DNA of 64,000 bases, from contig CAZIYW010000002.1 in the NCBI GenBank assembly GCA_964543525.1, positions 56,207 to 120,206 of the forward strand. Direction: 5' to 3'. This DNA comes from CBDVBE01 sp964543525 (GTDB taxonomy: Bacteria > Fibrobacterota > Chitinivibrionia > Chitinivibrionales > JANQEN01). This document shows, one piece after another, positions 1-8,174 of this stretch (position 1 is its first letter; every line of letters begins with the position of its first letter). The position numbers and the translations under genes are program-made. The notes beneath the pieces are model-generated. The model made no database searches. It worked only from the letters and a program-made list of their open reading frames with translations, and was not told where the DNA came from.

Positions 1-12
1 AAAGGAAATGAT

Positions 13-303
13 ATGGCCATTGGACTTAAGGAAAAGAATATTACAACGCTCATACTCGTGGTTATTATTGGCATACTTATCGGATCTTATTTAAATTCCC
101 TTATTGGTATGATCCCAGGCGGGAATAATGTCGTTAAAACCTTTTTTACCTATAATTTTATTAATTTCGGTATCGGTTTTCCACATCCGTTTGTTATTAA
201 CCTTGACGCTATTAAGCTGCAATTCGGCATTCAGATGAAATTTAGTTTACTATCGATAATTGGCGTTTTTTTAAGTTTGTATTTTTTCCGGTGGTATAAA
301 TAG
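13..303 (+). CDS. DUF4321-like small membrane protein
   Basis: A 96-residue protein with a hydrophobic N-terminal segment (about residues 11-33) holding a small-residue motif, a short soluble middle, and a second hydrophobic segment at the C terminus (about 74-92). Size, two-helix layout and glycine-rich first helix fit the DUF4321 family of bacterial membrane proteins, whose function is unknown. The ATG at 13 follows an AAAGGA ribosome binding site at 1-6. The gene begins at the window edge, so any operon partner upstream is out of sight. The family call is from memory of its pattern; the membrane topology is visible directly. Confidence 0.7.
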   Translation: MAIGLKEKNITTLILVVIIGILIGSYLNSLIGMIPGGNNVVKTFFTYNFINFGIGFPHPFVINLDAIKLQFGIQMKFSLLSIIGVFLSLYFFRWYK

Positions 304-443
304 CCGATTCTTTTATAGATATAATTCTCAATAAAGAACTGTCTTATGAGAAATAACGTCGGAAAGGCGGCTGCCGGACAAATTTTCCTTATTTCAAGTT
401 GACGTGTTGCATTGTTTACCGATGCAGTCAGGGGGAGAGATTC

Positions 444-1883
444 GTGTCTTTTTTTGATAAACCGATTAGTGAAATAACCCGACAGATTTGCACCGGTGGA
501 TTACGATGTGTGGATCTGGTCGACAGAGCGATTGAAAATATCAATATCCGTGAAAATAGCATTAATGCGTTTATTACCCTTGATTTTGACAAGGCTCGTA
601 AACGGGCGGAAAGGCTGGATAGGCTGTCAGTTGAGGAAAAGTCCCAGAAACCGCTCATTGGTATACCGATTGCCGTAAAGGATAATATCTGTACTGTTGA
701 TTACCCCACAACATGTGCATCAGAGATGCTCAGTTCGTTCAGGCCTCCTTACAATGCATCGGTGGTAGAGGCGCTGGAACGGGCCGGCGCAATTATCATA
801 GGTAAAACAAATCTGGATGAGTTTGCCATGGGATCGAGCACCGAGATATCCATCAGAGGAGTTACCCGTAATCCGCGTAACCCTGATTATATTTGCGGCG
901 GATCGAGCGGCGGGAGTGCGGCTGCGGTTGCCGCTGATTTTGTTCCATGTGCGCTGGGTTCCGATACCGGTGGTTCTATCCGTCAACCGAGCAGTCATTG
1001 CGGTGTCGTGGGTTTGAAACCTACCTACGGTCGTGTTTCGCGGTACGGCCTGGTGGCCTTTGCCTCCTCTCTCGATCAGATTGGTCCACTGGCCAAGGAT
1101 GTTCGTGATATCGGATTACTGCTTTCAATCATTGCCGGTAACGATGAACGTGATTCTACCTGTGCCGGAAAACCCTTTGAGAATACCGCCGATTTATATA
1201 CCGGTACCGTAAAAGGAGTAACCGTCGGTGTTCCTAAGGAATATTTCGGGGAGGGCCTTTCTGAAAGTGTTCGAACCGCTATTAAGAATCTCATAGAGAA
1301 GCTGAAAGATGCCGGCGCTGAAATAGTTGATGTTTCGCTGCCGAATGTACAAAATGCTGTCGCAACCTATTATATCATTTGTACTGCTGAGGCATCATCA
1401 AATCTGGCGCGGTACGACGGGGTCAAGTACGGAATGCGTACGAAAAATCCGACTTCACTTATCGACATGTATAAGAAAACACGCCGGGAGGGATTCGGCA
1501 GAGAGGTTAAACGGCGGATTATGCTAGGCACCTATGTGCTCAGTTCCGGTTATTACGATGCTTATTATTTAAAGGCGGCAAAGGTACGTACACTTATTAC
1601 GCAGGAATTTGAGCGTGCTTTTTCTCATTGTGACGCAGTGATCTCTCCTATTGCTCCGACAGCGGCATTTAAACTGGGTGAAAAATGCAATGATCCGTTG
1701 CAGATGTATTTAACTGATATCTATACGGTGTCTGCAAATCTCGCCGGCATTCCCGGTATCAGTGTACCATGCGGTGAAGATGACGGTTTGCCTATCGGCG
1801 CCCAGTTTATGGCGCCGAAATGGCGGGAAGATGTTTTATTACGGATATCATTCGCTGCGCAGAAAGCGATCGGGTATATCTAG
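444..1883 (+). CDS. gatA: Glutamyl-tRNA(Gln)/aspartyl-tRNA(Asn) amidotransferase subunit A
   Basis: GatA is the glutaminase subunit of the GatCAB complex, which converts misacylated Glu-tRNA(Gln) (or Asp-tRNA(Asn)) to the correct amide form in the cytoplasm. The amidase signature is complete: the GGSSGGSAAA stretch and the SDTGGSIR motif. The GTG at 444 follows a GGGGGAGAG ribosome binding site at 431-439. With this start the catalytic triad falls at Lys79, Ser154 and Ser178, the numbering I recall for characterised GatA proteins, which supports GTG over the upstream TTG at 399. At 479 residues it is full length. gatB and gatC are not in the window. The NlpC/P60 gene starts 30 bases after the stop, so they may be co-transcribed. 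Confidence 0.95.
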   Translation: MSFFDKPISEITRQICTGGLRCVDLVDRAIENINIRENSINAFITLDFDKARKRAERLDRLSVEEKSQKPLIGIPIAVKDNICTVDYPTTCASEMLSSFRPPYNASVVEALERAGAIIIGKTNLDEFAMGSSTEISIRGVTRNPRNPDYICGGSSGGSAAAVAADFVPCALGSDTGGSIRQPSSHCGVVGLKPTYGRVSRYGLVAFASSLDQIGPLAKDVRDIGLLLSIIAGNDERDSTCAGKPFENTADLYTGTVKGVTVGVPKEYFGEGLSESVRTAIKNLIEKLKDAGAEIVDVSLPNVQNAVATYYIICTAEASSNLARYDGVKYGMRTKNPTSLIDMYKKTRREGFGREVKRRIMLGTYVLSSGYYDAYYLKAAKVRTLITQEFERAFSHCDAVISPIAPTAAFKLGEKCNDPLQMYLTDIYTVSANLAGIPGISVPCGEDDGLPIGAQFMAPKWREDVLLRISFAAQKAIGYI

Positions 1884-1912
1884 GGCATATTACCTTATTC
1901 TACCCTGGGAAA

Positions 1913-2470
1913 ATGGTGATACGTAAAGTGAGAGCGCTGAGAGACACTATAGTAGTAGCAAGTTGTTTGTTGGTGGTAGTTGGCTGTTTGACACCGCATG
2001 CTCGATATACGAGGCCTTCACACCAGAAAAGAGGGAGAGAGAAAGAGCCTGGAGAAACCGGGCAATCCGGAAAAGAAACGAGGTTGATTAGTACTGATGA
2101 GATTTTCGAGCATAAACTTAAAACAATTGTCGATTCTTACGTTGGCGTCCCGTATCGATACGGTGGTACCACGCGCAGGGGCATGGATTGCTCGGGATTT
2201 GTTTTCCGTGTATATAACGACCTTGGGTGTAGCAATGTTCCCCGGACTTCTTCGGCAAAGCTCTCACGTATCGGTACCCCGGTTACCCGCAGTGAGTTAC
2301 GAATAGGTGATCTTGTGTTTTTCAGAAAAAGACGCCGCATTGATCATGTGGGGATATATATGGGTGATGATACCTTTGCTCATGCAAGTTCAAAGAAGGG
2401 TATAACATATACCCGGCTGGATAGTGAGTATTTTCGAAACCGTCTTGTTTGTATAAGGAGAATTGACTGA
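1913..2470 (+). CDS. NlpC/P60 family lipoprotein peptidase
   Basis: Probable cell-wall endopeptidase of the NlpC/P60 family, which cuts peptide stems in peptidoglycan. The N terminus has a basic start, a hydrophobic run and a lipobox-like LVVVGC around residues 18-23, suggesting a lipoprotein. After a charged linker the NlpC/P60 domain runs from about residue 65 to the end. The catalytic Cys93 is in MDCSGF, His145 in DHVGIYMG and the third polar residue His157 in FAHASS, all in normal order. The ATG at 1913 has only a close GGGA; GTG at 1916 or 1928 is also possible. The frame is open back to 1820, but that part overlaps gatA and would bury the signal sequence. The stop shares bases with the pheA start (TGATG), implying coupled translation. 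Confidence 0.85.
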   Translation: MVIRKVRALRDTIVVASCLLVVVGCLTPHARYTRPSHQKRGREKEPGETGQSGKETRLISTDEIFEHKLKTIVDSYVGVPYRYGGTTRRGMDCSGFVFRVYNDLGCSNVPRTSSAKLSRIGTPVTRSELRIGDLVFFRKRRRIDHVGIYMGDDTFAHASSKKGITYTRLDSEYFRNRLVCIRRID

Positions 2471-3318
2471 TGAGTATCGCATTTCAAGGAGAACCCGGTG
2501 CATACAGTGAATTGGCTGCAAAAGAATTTTATGGTGCAAAGAAAAAATATATACCCATGACTGAATTCCCCGATGTGTACGCCGCCGTTTCTTCCGGGAA
2601 AACCAAGTATGGGATTTTGCCGATAGAGAATTCCATGGCAGGCAGCATACATCAGAATTATGATCTCCTCATGGAAGGCGACCTGTATATCGTCGGGGAA
2701 ATTTATCTGAGTGTTTCCCATTACCTTATCGCCAATCAGGGTGTTTCACGACGAAAGGTCAAACGGGTCTTTTCTCATCCGCAGGCGCTGGCTCAGTGTA
2801 AGAAATATCTGCGCAAGTACCCGAAACTGGAAATCATACCGGTCTCAAATACCGCAGGTGCGGTAAGAAAAATTAAAGATGAGCACCTTGACGATGCTGC
2901 CGCGATTGCTTCAATGCAGGCGGCGATTGATTACAACATGCTGGTGCTGGCAGAGGAGATCGAGGATATTCATAATAACAGGACCCGGTTTATTCTTCTT
3001 GCAAGAAAACCGCTTCGTGTCCGTTCAAAAAAAGGTATTAAATCTTCGATTGTGTTTGCCACAAAAAATATCCCCGGCGCGCTTTTTAAAGCATTAAGCG
3101 TATTTGCGCTCAGGGATATTGACCTGTATAAAATTGAATCCCGCCCCTTTTCAGGAAGACACTTCGAGTATATGTTCTATCTCGATTTTGCAGGGAATAT
3201 CAGTGATATTGTTTCGCAGAATGCGGTTAACCATCTGCAGGAAATCACAACGTATTATCGGTTTTTAGGCTCATACCAGGTGGGGTGTGTGGTGCATCCC
3301 GCGTATAAGAGCAGGTGA
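2470..3318 (+). CDS. pheA: Prephenate dehydratase
   Basis: Converts prephenate to phenylpyruvate in phenylalanine biosynthesis. The prephenate dehydratase domain covers about residues 1-180: it opens with the typical FQGEPGAYSE, has PIENSMAGSI in the middle, and ends with NNRTRF at 169-174, including the catalytic Thr of the TRF motif. An ACT domain follows (about 190-275) with the GALFKAL and ESRP motifs used for allosteric binding of phenylalanine, so end-product inhibition is likely. There is no chorismate mutase domain, so this is the monofunctional form. It overlaps the NlpC gene by one base. The next gene is convergent. Confidence 0.94.
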   Translation: MSIAFQGEPGAYSELAAKEFYGAKKKYIPMTEFPDVYAAVSSGKTKYGILPIENSMAGSIHQNYDLLMEGDLYIVGEIYLSVSHYLIANQGVSRRKVKRVFSHPQALAQCKKYLRKYPKLEIIPVSNTAGAVRKIKDEHLDDAAAIASMQAAIDYNMLVLAEEIEDIHNNRTRFILLARKPLRVRSKKGIKSSIVFATKNIPGALFKALSVFALRDIDLYKIESRPFSGRHFEYMFYLDFAGNISDIVSQNAVNHLQEITTYYRFLGSYQVGCVVHPAYKSR

Positions 3319-3373
3319 TAGGCAAAGGTACTGAAGATAGAGAAAAAAGTATTGAAAGGACAAGCGGATTTTT

Positions 3374-4999
3374 TTACCAGCCCATTTTTTCCCGGATAAA
3401 AACAGTCAGTTCCGCGGCATTAAGTTTATGTTGATACACATTGGGATGTCCTTCTGCGCCGTATCCGATATCAGGATCGATTAGCGTTAATGAAAATGTG
3501 TATATATTGGAAATACCGTCGGATTTTGCATTTTCTACTATTTTATTTAGATAATTTCTCAGGATGTCCAATGAGGTAATTTGCTCGCCTGAAACCGTAT
3601 CAATGACCGGGTAGCCTGGCATTGGTCCATCGAGACAGAATATTGCAGACTCCGGATAATTGTTGTGTATCCGCCGGATAAAATTCTGGTACGAGTTTAT
3701 AAATGCCAATGAATCCGGGATGCCGCCTATAGTACCGAAATCATTGGCGCCAAGGTTTATGACAACCACATGGGGTGTCCATGATATAAAATTCCATGCA
3801 ATGCTGCTGTCTAAAGGGCAACAGCGATTATATATTTCCGGAATCGTATTTGTTGTTGAGGAATCGCTGTTAAGATGAATACCGATGCCGGCATAACTTA
3901 TAAGATGATATTCCGCATCAAGATTTCGCGCGGTTATTGCAGCGTACGAGAGATAACTGTTTTCTATTGACCCTTTGAATTTATCAGTACTTTTTCCTTC
4001 ATTGCCGTACCCGCAGGTGATTGAGTTACCAATAAACTCTATTCTGCGTTCAGGAGGTTGGGGAGGTGGAAGTAGGTGAGTTCCCCTGTCAAGGAGAAAT
4101 CCCAGAAATTCTCCTGTGCCGCATAATGCTTCAGTACGTTTATAGATAGTAACAGTATGAGGACCGGGAGGCAAATTCTTTGCAATCTCAAAAATGGAAT
4201 CTTTTACAGTCGCTTTAATAACCTTCGGCTCCCTGTCATCGATAAAAATATTGTAATAATTGGCATTATATTTTGAATTAATTGCCATTTCCGGTACGGG
4301 AACCTGGCGAAGAAGCATACCGCAATACGTTCCTTCAAAGCTTGCTGTAATTGATATGCCCGGCCATGCAAACGATACATTTTCCGAATCACTGAAGTCG
4401 AATCGTCCGGTATATACTATGTTTGAATCCGTTACCGGTATGGTATCAACATCTCTCAGAAATGAGACCTTTAATGAATGGTTTGCCGTTACATGTGGGA
4501 AGCTGACCGATGTAACCGCACCGACTGACGAATCGTCTATTATTACATTGTGGAGGATATAATTTGAATCAGGCGTAATAATAAAGGATATACTGTCGCC
4601 GGACTGAATCTCTATATAACCGTCCGGGTATATGGTTCCCTCGCCCTTTACTATTTTGGGGCAAATAGTGTATACGTCTCTTTCAAATGTAGCATGGATT
4701 GAGTGGTCCGAAGATACATTTTCGAAGATGTATGAATCTACAGCGCCAATCGATTTATCATCTACATACACGTTTGCGATTCGGTGTTTCGGATCAGGAA
4801 TAATCGAATAGGTCAGATTTTCTCCAACCTTTATTGAAGTAGGACCATAAGGAACAATAGAGCCGTTTCTTCCGGAGGTCGCCGAGATGGTAACCAAGGT
4901 CTGTTCCGGGAGTGTACAGAGTACCGAAAGGATTGTACAACTTATTAAAAATAAACGAGTTAGTAATATTTTTGAAACGTATATACTTTCATACGACAT
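3374..4999 (-). CDS. Secreted SGNH/CE2-like carbohydrate esterase with two InlB-type repeats
   Basis: A 541-residue exported protein. After an N-terminal signal sequence (about residues 1-30) come two similar modules of roughly 80 residues with the pattern of divergent InlB B-repeats (about 35-110 and 110-185). Next is a beta-sandwich like the N-terminal domain of carbohydrate esterase family 2 (about 195-310), then an SGNH hydrolase domain. Ser326 lies in GNSITCGYGNEG, the block III Asn is in NLGANDFG, and His518 in EGHPN. CE2 enzymes deacetylate xylan and related polysaccharides using a Ser-His pair, so removal of acetyl groups from plant or microbial glycan is the probable role. It is not close to other carbohydrate-active genes here. 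Confidence 0.8.
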   Translation of the reverse strand: MSYESIYVSKILLTRLFLISCTILSVLCTLPEQTLVTISATSGRNGSIVPYGPTSIKVGENLTYSIIPDPKHRIANVYVDDKSIGAVDSYIFENVSSDHSIHATFERDVYTICPKIVKGEGTIYPDGYIEIQSGDSISFIITPDSNYILHNVIIDDSSVGAVTSVSFPHVTANHSLKVSFLRDVDTIPVTDSNIVYTGRFDFSDSENVSFAWPGISITASFEGTYCGMLLRQVPVPEMAINSKYNANYYNIFIDDREPKVIKATVKDSIFEIAKNLPPGPHTVTIYKRTEALCGTGEFLGFLLDRGTHLLPPPQPPERRIEFIGNSITCGYGNEGKSTDKFKGSIENSYLSYAAITARNLDAEYHLISYAGIGIHLNSDSSTTNTIPEIYNRCCPLDSSIAWNFISWTPHVVVINLGANDFGTIGGIPDSLAFINSYQNFIRRIHNNYPESAIFCLDGPMPGYPVIDTVSGEQITSLDILRNYLNKIVENAKSDGISNIYTFSLTLIDPDIGYGAEGHPNVYQHKLNAAELTVFIREKMGW

Positions 5000-5094
5000 A
5001 ACGATAAATCATATCTCTCTATAATTTAATAACATTATTAATATAAACCAATTTATGCCAATAAGTCATGATTTCTTTTTAAAGTTTAAAATAG

Positions 5095-5964
5095 TTATAG
5101 TTCGTCAAGAGAATTCTTCATGTGGATTTTTCCATATATATCCCTCTTGATGAACAGTGAGTAACTCTTTGTATTTGCTTGAATTACATTAGATAAGGCC
5201 GGTTTTTTCTTTTTCCCCCTGGTGACAAAATTTATAAAATATTGAGGTCGAATAATTTTTCGTAATTCCGTTAATGCCTGTTCAGTAAACAAAGGGGTTA
5301 TGACTATATCAAATTTTTCCCTGAACAATTTCAGCTTGTTGGTGTCCGGTTCTGAATTCAAAAACTTCGTATTTGTTAAAAACATGATTTCAATGCCGCT
5401 GTAGGAAAGATGTATTGTCGGAATAGTGTCGGAAAAGGGGTAGACATAACCGACTGTCAGTCTCTTCATAACGGTGATATTGTTAGTATATGCGGGCGTT
5501 GGCCATTTTTCAGGTAAAAGAACAGTTGTATCTTCGGAACCGTTCAAAGATTTTTCTTTCAGTATACACCAGTAAGCAGGAGGTACCTTAATATATTCAG
5601 AAATATTTTCGGGTTTATTTATTGTGACTAACATCTCCGTCTGAGGGATAGTAACAGGTAAATCATTCTTACTATGAGTACCAGGAATCGGCAGAAGGAA
5701 AACCAATATCGTTTGTTTCTTGTCTCCGATTTTGGTAAAACAGTGAATGTATATTGCCTTATTGCCCCTGCCGCTGATCTCGATGCAGGGGCGCGGTGCA
5801 AACGGGTTATTGTATTGCTGCTTTGCATACCAGGTAACGAGAGCGGTTATAATCAGCAAAAAAATCAGTTTTATTTTATACCCGGCACTGAAACGATATG
5901 GTGTCTGATTCCGCCGATACTGTTTTCTGTTTTCCTCATCCCTGTTTTTAAATCGATAAATAAT
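5095..5964 (-). CDS. Membrane-anchored protein of unknown function, possible ATT start
   Basis: Function not recognised. The frame contains one N-terminal membrane helix followed by about 230 residues outside the membrane. The first ordinary start, TTG at 5859, lies inside the helix and has no ribosome binding site. Upstream the frame stays open for 35 codons to an ATT at 5964 preceded, six bases away, by AAGGGAG (complement of 5971-5977). That start gives 289 residues with a basic cytoplasmic tail before the helix, which is what a membrane anchor normally has. The C-terminal part (FDIVITPLFTEQAL, then IRPQYFINFV) loosely resembles the end of ComEC-type metallo-beta-lactamase domains, but no metal-binding His cluster is present, so I do not assign that function. 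Confidence 0.6.
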   Translation of the reverse strand: MIYRFKNRDEENRKQYRRNQTPYRFSAGYKIKLIFLLIITALVTWYAKQQYNNPFAPRPCIEISGRGNKAIYIHCFTKIGDKKQTILVFLLPIPGTHSKNDLPVTIPQTEMLVTINKPENISEYIKVPPAYWCILKEKSLNGSEDTTVLLPEKWPTPAYTNNITVMKRLTVGYVYPFSDTIPTIHLSYSGIEIMFLTNTKFLNSEPDTNKLKLFREKFDIVITPLFTEQALTELRKIIRPQYFINFVTRGKKKKPALSNVIQANTKSYSLFIKRDIYGKIHMKNSLDEL

Positions 5965-6272
5965 GAGTGACTCCCTTTCCGAGTGGAGATATTATATTGT
6001 ATAAGGTTATTGTAAAAGTTTCATATCGCCCCCAAAATCCCCGCTTCGAACAGGTGACACAGTCAGCATGTCGAACTGCTCAGTGCGCCGCAGGAGGAGG
6101 AACTTATGAGGACTTTTAACTATTGTAAAGCGACTTTTTTGTAATTACATTTATAAAAATACTTTTTTCCGGGAGCTTTTTTTTATAAATCTGATCTAAT
6201 GAAATGGTGATTGATTAAGATGGTTGAATTTTTAGATAAAAAGATGATAAAATGTTATAGAATGGAGTGAAT
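5965..6272. other. Divergent intergenic region with a 12-codon micro-ORF
   Basis: About 300 bases between a - strand and a + strand gene. It holds the ribosome binding site of the - strand gene (5971-5977). On the + strand it holds a strong AGGAGGAGGAA site (6092-6102) before an ATG at 6106 that opens only 12 codons (MRTFNYCKATFL, stop 6142-6144). A weak promoter-like pair, TTGAAT at 6224-6229 and GATAAA at 6246-6251, precedes the SPOR gene. Nothing else is recognisable. The micro-ORF could be a leader peptide or the remnant of a gene start. Confidence 0.35.
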
Positions 6273-6755
6273 ATGGATTCTCGTGTTGTTTATCGTTTGA
6301 GTGTTGTTGTCCTTATTATTGCTTCTTTTTACAGTGGATACTGTAAGGATGCACATGACGGAAAAGATGAAAAGGGACATACGTCGAGTGATTCGAAGGT
6401 TACCTACCTTGATAGTCTTAATAAAGGCAGGGAGCTGGTTTTATCGGATAATGATATCGTTTCACTTTCGCAATCAGTGGAGAGTACCATTCCTAAGGGG
6501 AAGAAAGAGATTTCCGAGGGTTACCGTATTCAATTGATGGCGTCGAGTTCGGGAGAGACAGTTCGGGCCAGAAAAAAGATGATAGAAAATGAACTCCGTC
6601 TGAAGGTATATATCATATTTGATGAACCATACTATAAAGTATATGTCGGCGATTATAAAACCCGTCGAGATGCGGAGAGCGCGCTCAATGAGATAAAGCA
6701 GTCAGGATATCCTGATGCATGGATTGTCAAATCAAAAGTATTTATTGATGAATAG
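6273..6755 (+). CDS. SPOR domain-containing exported protein
   Basis: A 160-residue protein with an N-terminal hydrophobic export signal (about residues 7-22) and a low-complexity charged linker. A C-terminal SPOR domain spans about 83-158: it begins GYRIQLMASSS, has a central YKVYVGDYKTRRDAE and ends with an aspartate/tryptophan strand. SPOR domains bind peptidoglycan stripped of stem peptides, usually at the division site, so a role in septal wall remodelling is likely. The ATG at 6273 follows GGAG at 6264-6267; the GTG at 6267 overlaps that site and is less likely. It overlaps the next gene by eight bases, so the two are probably translated together. Confidence 0.85.
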   Translation: MDSRVVYRLSVVVLIIASFYSGYCKDAHDGKDEKGHTSSDSKVTYLDSLNKGRELVLSDNDIVSLSQSVESTIPKGKKEISEGYRIQLMASSSGETVRARKKMIENELRLKVYIIFDEPYYKVYVGDYKTRRDAESALNEIKQSGYPDAWIVKSKVFIDE

Positions 6756-8025
6756 ACTAACATTTTCACAACTGCGTACTTTATCCCATACAGTCTTGCC
6801 GGGTTTCGTTACCCTCATATATTTTGCCTGGACAGGAGCGGAATCACATGCAGCAGAGACTGACAGCACGGATATTCCCGCGGTGGAGGAGGCGGTATTA
6901 CATTGTGATACAAACGGCTTGCTTAAGGAATTGGCCGGCAAAGCCTGCCCCAATTACTCGGACAGATATAACAATACTCTATTAATGAAAGCTGCCTTTA
7001 AAGGATGTGAAAATTGCGTTAAGATTCTTCTGAAGTATGGTGCTGCGGTTGATAAAAGAAACAAGTACGGTGAGACGGCTCTGTATCTTGCCGTCGCCCA
7101 CAAACACTCCTCTATTGTCAGAGGGCTTCTGGAGGCCGGAGCGGATCCCAATATACGATACAGTGGGGGAAAATATCTGTTGCTTGAGGCAGTTGACAGA
7201 TGCGACAAGTCGCTGGTGGAGATGCTCGTCGAACATAACGCCGATATTTATGTCGCCGACCTTAACGGGATGGACGCTTTAATGTATGCCGTTGAAAACA
7301 GGTGCCTGCCTGTTTTGCAATATCTCCTTTATGCGGGATGCGATATCTTTGCGGTAGATTCACTGGGTGAAACGGCCTTTTTGAAAGCTGTCCGGCTCGA
7401 CCACATGCCCTCAATAGAAATGTTGCTTAGCCATGGCGTTGATATTAATCAGGTTAATTTTAAAGGGGAGTCGCCCTTATTATATGCAGTATTAAACAGA
7501 AACAAGCGGGCAGTAAAACTGTTGATCGAAGCGAATGCTGATGTCAATATTGAGGATTCGCAAGGAAGGACACCGCTTAATACCGCCATTCGCAAGGGAC
7601 ATGAAACTATAGAAAAGATGCTTCTGGAAAAAGAGCCGGATGGATATACGCCCCTGATGGCCGCCGCACGAAGAGGTGACCTTGAAGAGGTAAGAAGATT
7701 GTTTTCTGAAACGCGTCCCGATGTAAATGCAAGAAACGATTACGGCAGTACGCCTCTCATTATTGCTGCGGCTAAAGGACACACTGCTATTGTTGAAGAG
7801 CTTATTTTCCGGGGTTCTGATTTAAATGCGATGAACAGTATTTTCGGTTCGGCCCTCATGTATGCTTCAGCCGGAGGACACCTTGAAACAATACAGGCGC
7901 TCATTGATGCCGGTGCAGACATCACATTGAAAAATCAGAGAGGTCTCACCGCATTCTATTATGCAAAGCGATACCGTCACAGGAAAGCAGTGCTCCTGCT
8001 TCTTGAAGCAGGGGCAATAAAATAG
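6748..8025 (+). CDS. Exported ankyrin-repeat protein
   Basis: About 425 residues, made almost wholly of ankyrin repeats after an N-terminal export signal (about residues 1-38, ending near an AHAAE-like cleavage site). I count about eleven repeats in two blocks. The first seven run from about residue 70 to 300; a short break at KEPDGYTPL is followed by four more to the C terminus. The repeats keep the G-x-TPL, A-x-xGH and LL-x-x-GAD pattern. Ankyrin stacks bind other proteins; no enzymatic domain is present. The start at 6748 overlaps the SPOR gene's stop, so both products probably act in the same periplasmic process. An in-frame ATG at 6715 is less likely because it places extra polar residues before the signal. 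Confidence 0.85.
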   Translation: MNRLTFSQLRTLSHTVLPGFVTLIYFAWTGAESHAAETDSTDIPAVEEAVLHCDTNGLLKELAGKACPNYSDRYNNTLLMKAAFKGCENCVKILLKYGAAVDKRNKYGETALYLAVAHKHSSIVRGLLEAGADPNIRYSGGKYLLLEAVDRCDKSLVEMLVEHNADIYVADLNGMDALMYAVENRCLPVLQYLLYAGCDIFAVDSLGETAFLKAVRLDHMPSIEMLLSHGVDINQVNFKGESPLLYAVLNRNKRAVKLLIEANADVNIEDSQGRTPLNTAIRKGHETIEKMLLEKEPDGYTPLMAAARRGDLEEVRRLFSETRPDVNARNDYGSTPLIIAAAKGHTAIVEELIFRGSDLNAMNSIFGSALMYASAGGHLETIQALIDAGADITLKNQRGLTAFYYAKRYRHRKAVLLLLEAGAIK

Positions 8026-8174
8026 CCTGATACGTTCATACCGTTTTGTATCACCCAAATCACTAAAATACGACGCGCTACGATTAAAAAATATTCCCTC
8101 TGTGAATGTAGTTATTTTATACTGAATATTTTATAAGGTAGTGTTGCAGTGCGTTCGGAAATGGAGAAGAGAGT

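Noticed and set aside
1820..1912. Longer N terminus for the NlpC/P60 protein
   Set aside because: It overlaps gatA by over 60 bases and would bury the lipoprotein signal.
5095..5400. ComEC-like beta-lactamase domain in the anchored unknown protein
   Set aside because: The resemblance is limited to a few hydrophobic strands; the metal-binding His motif is absent.
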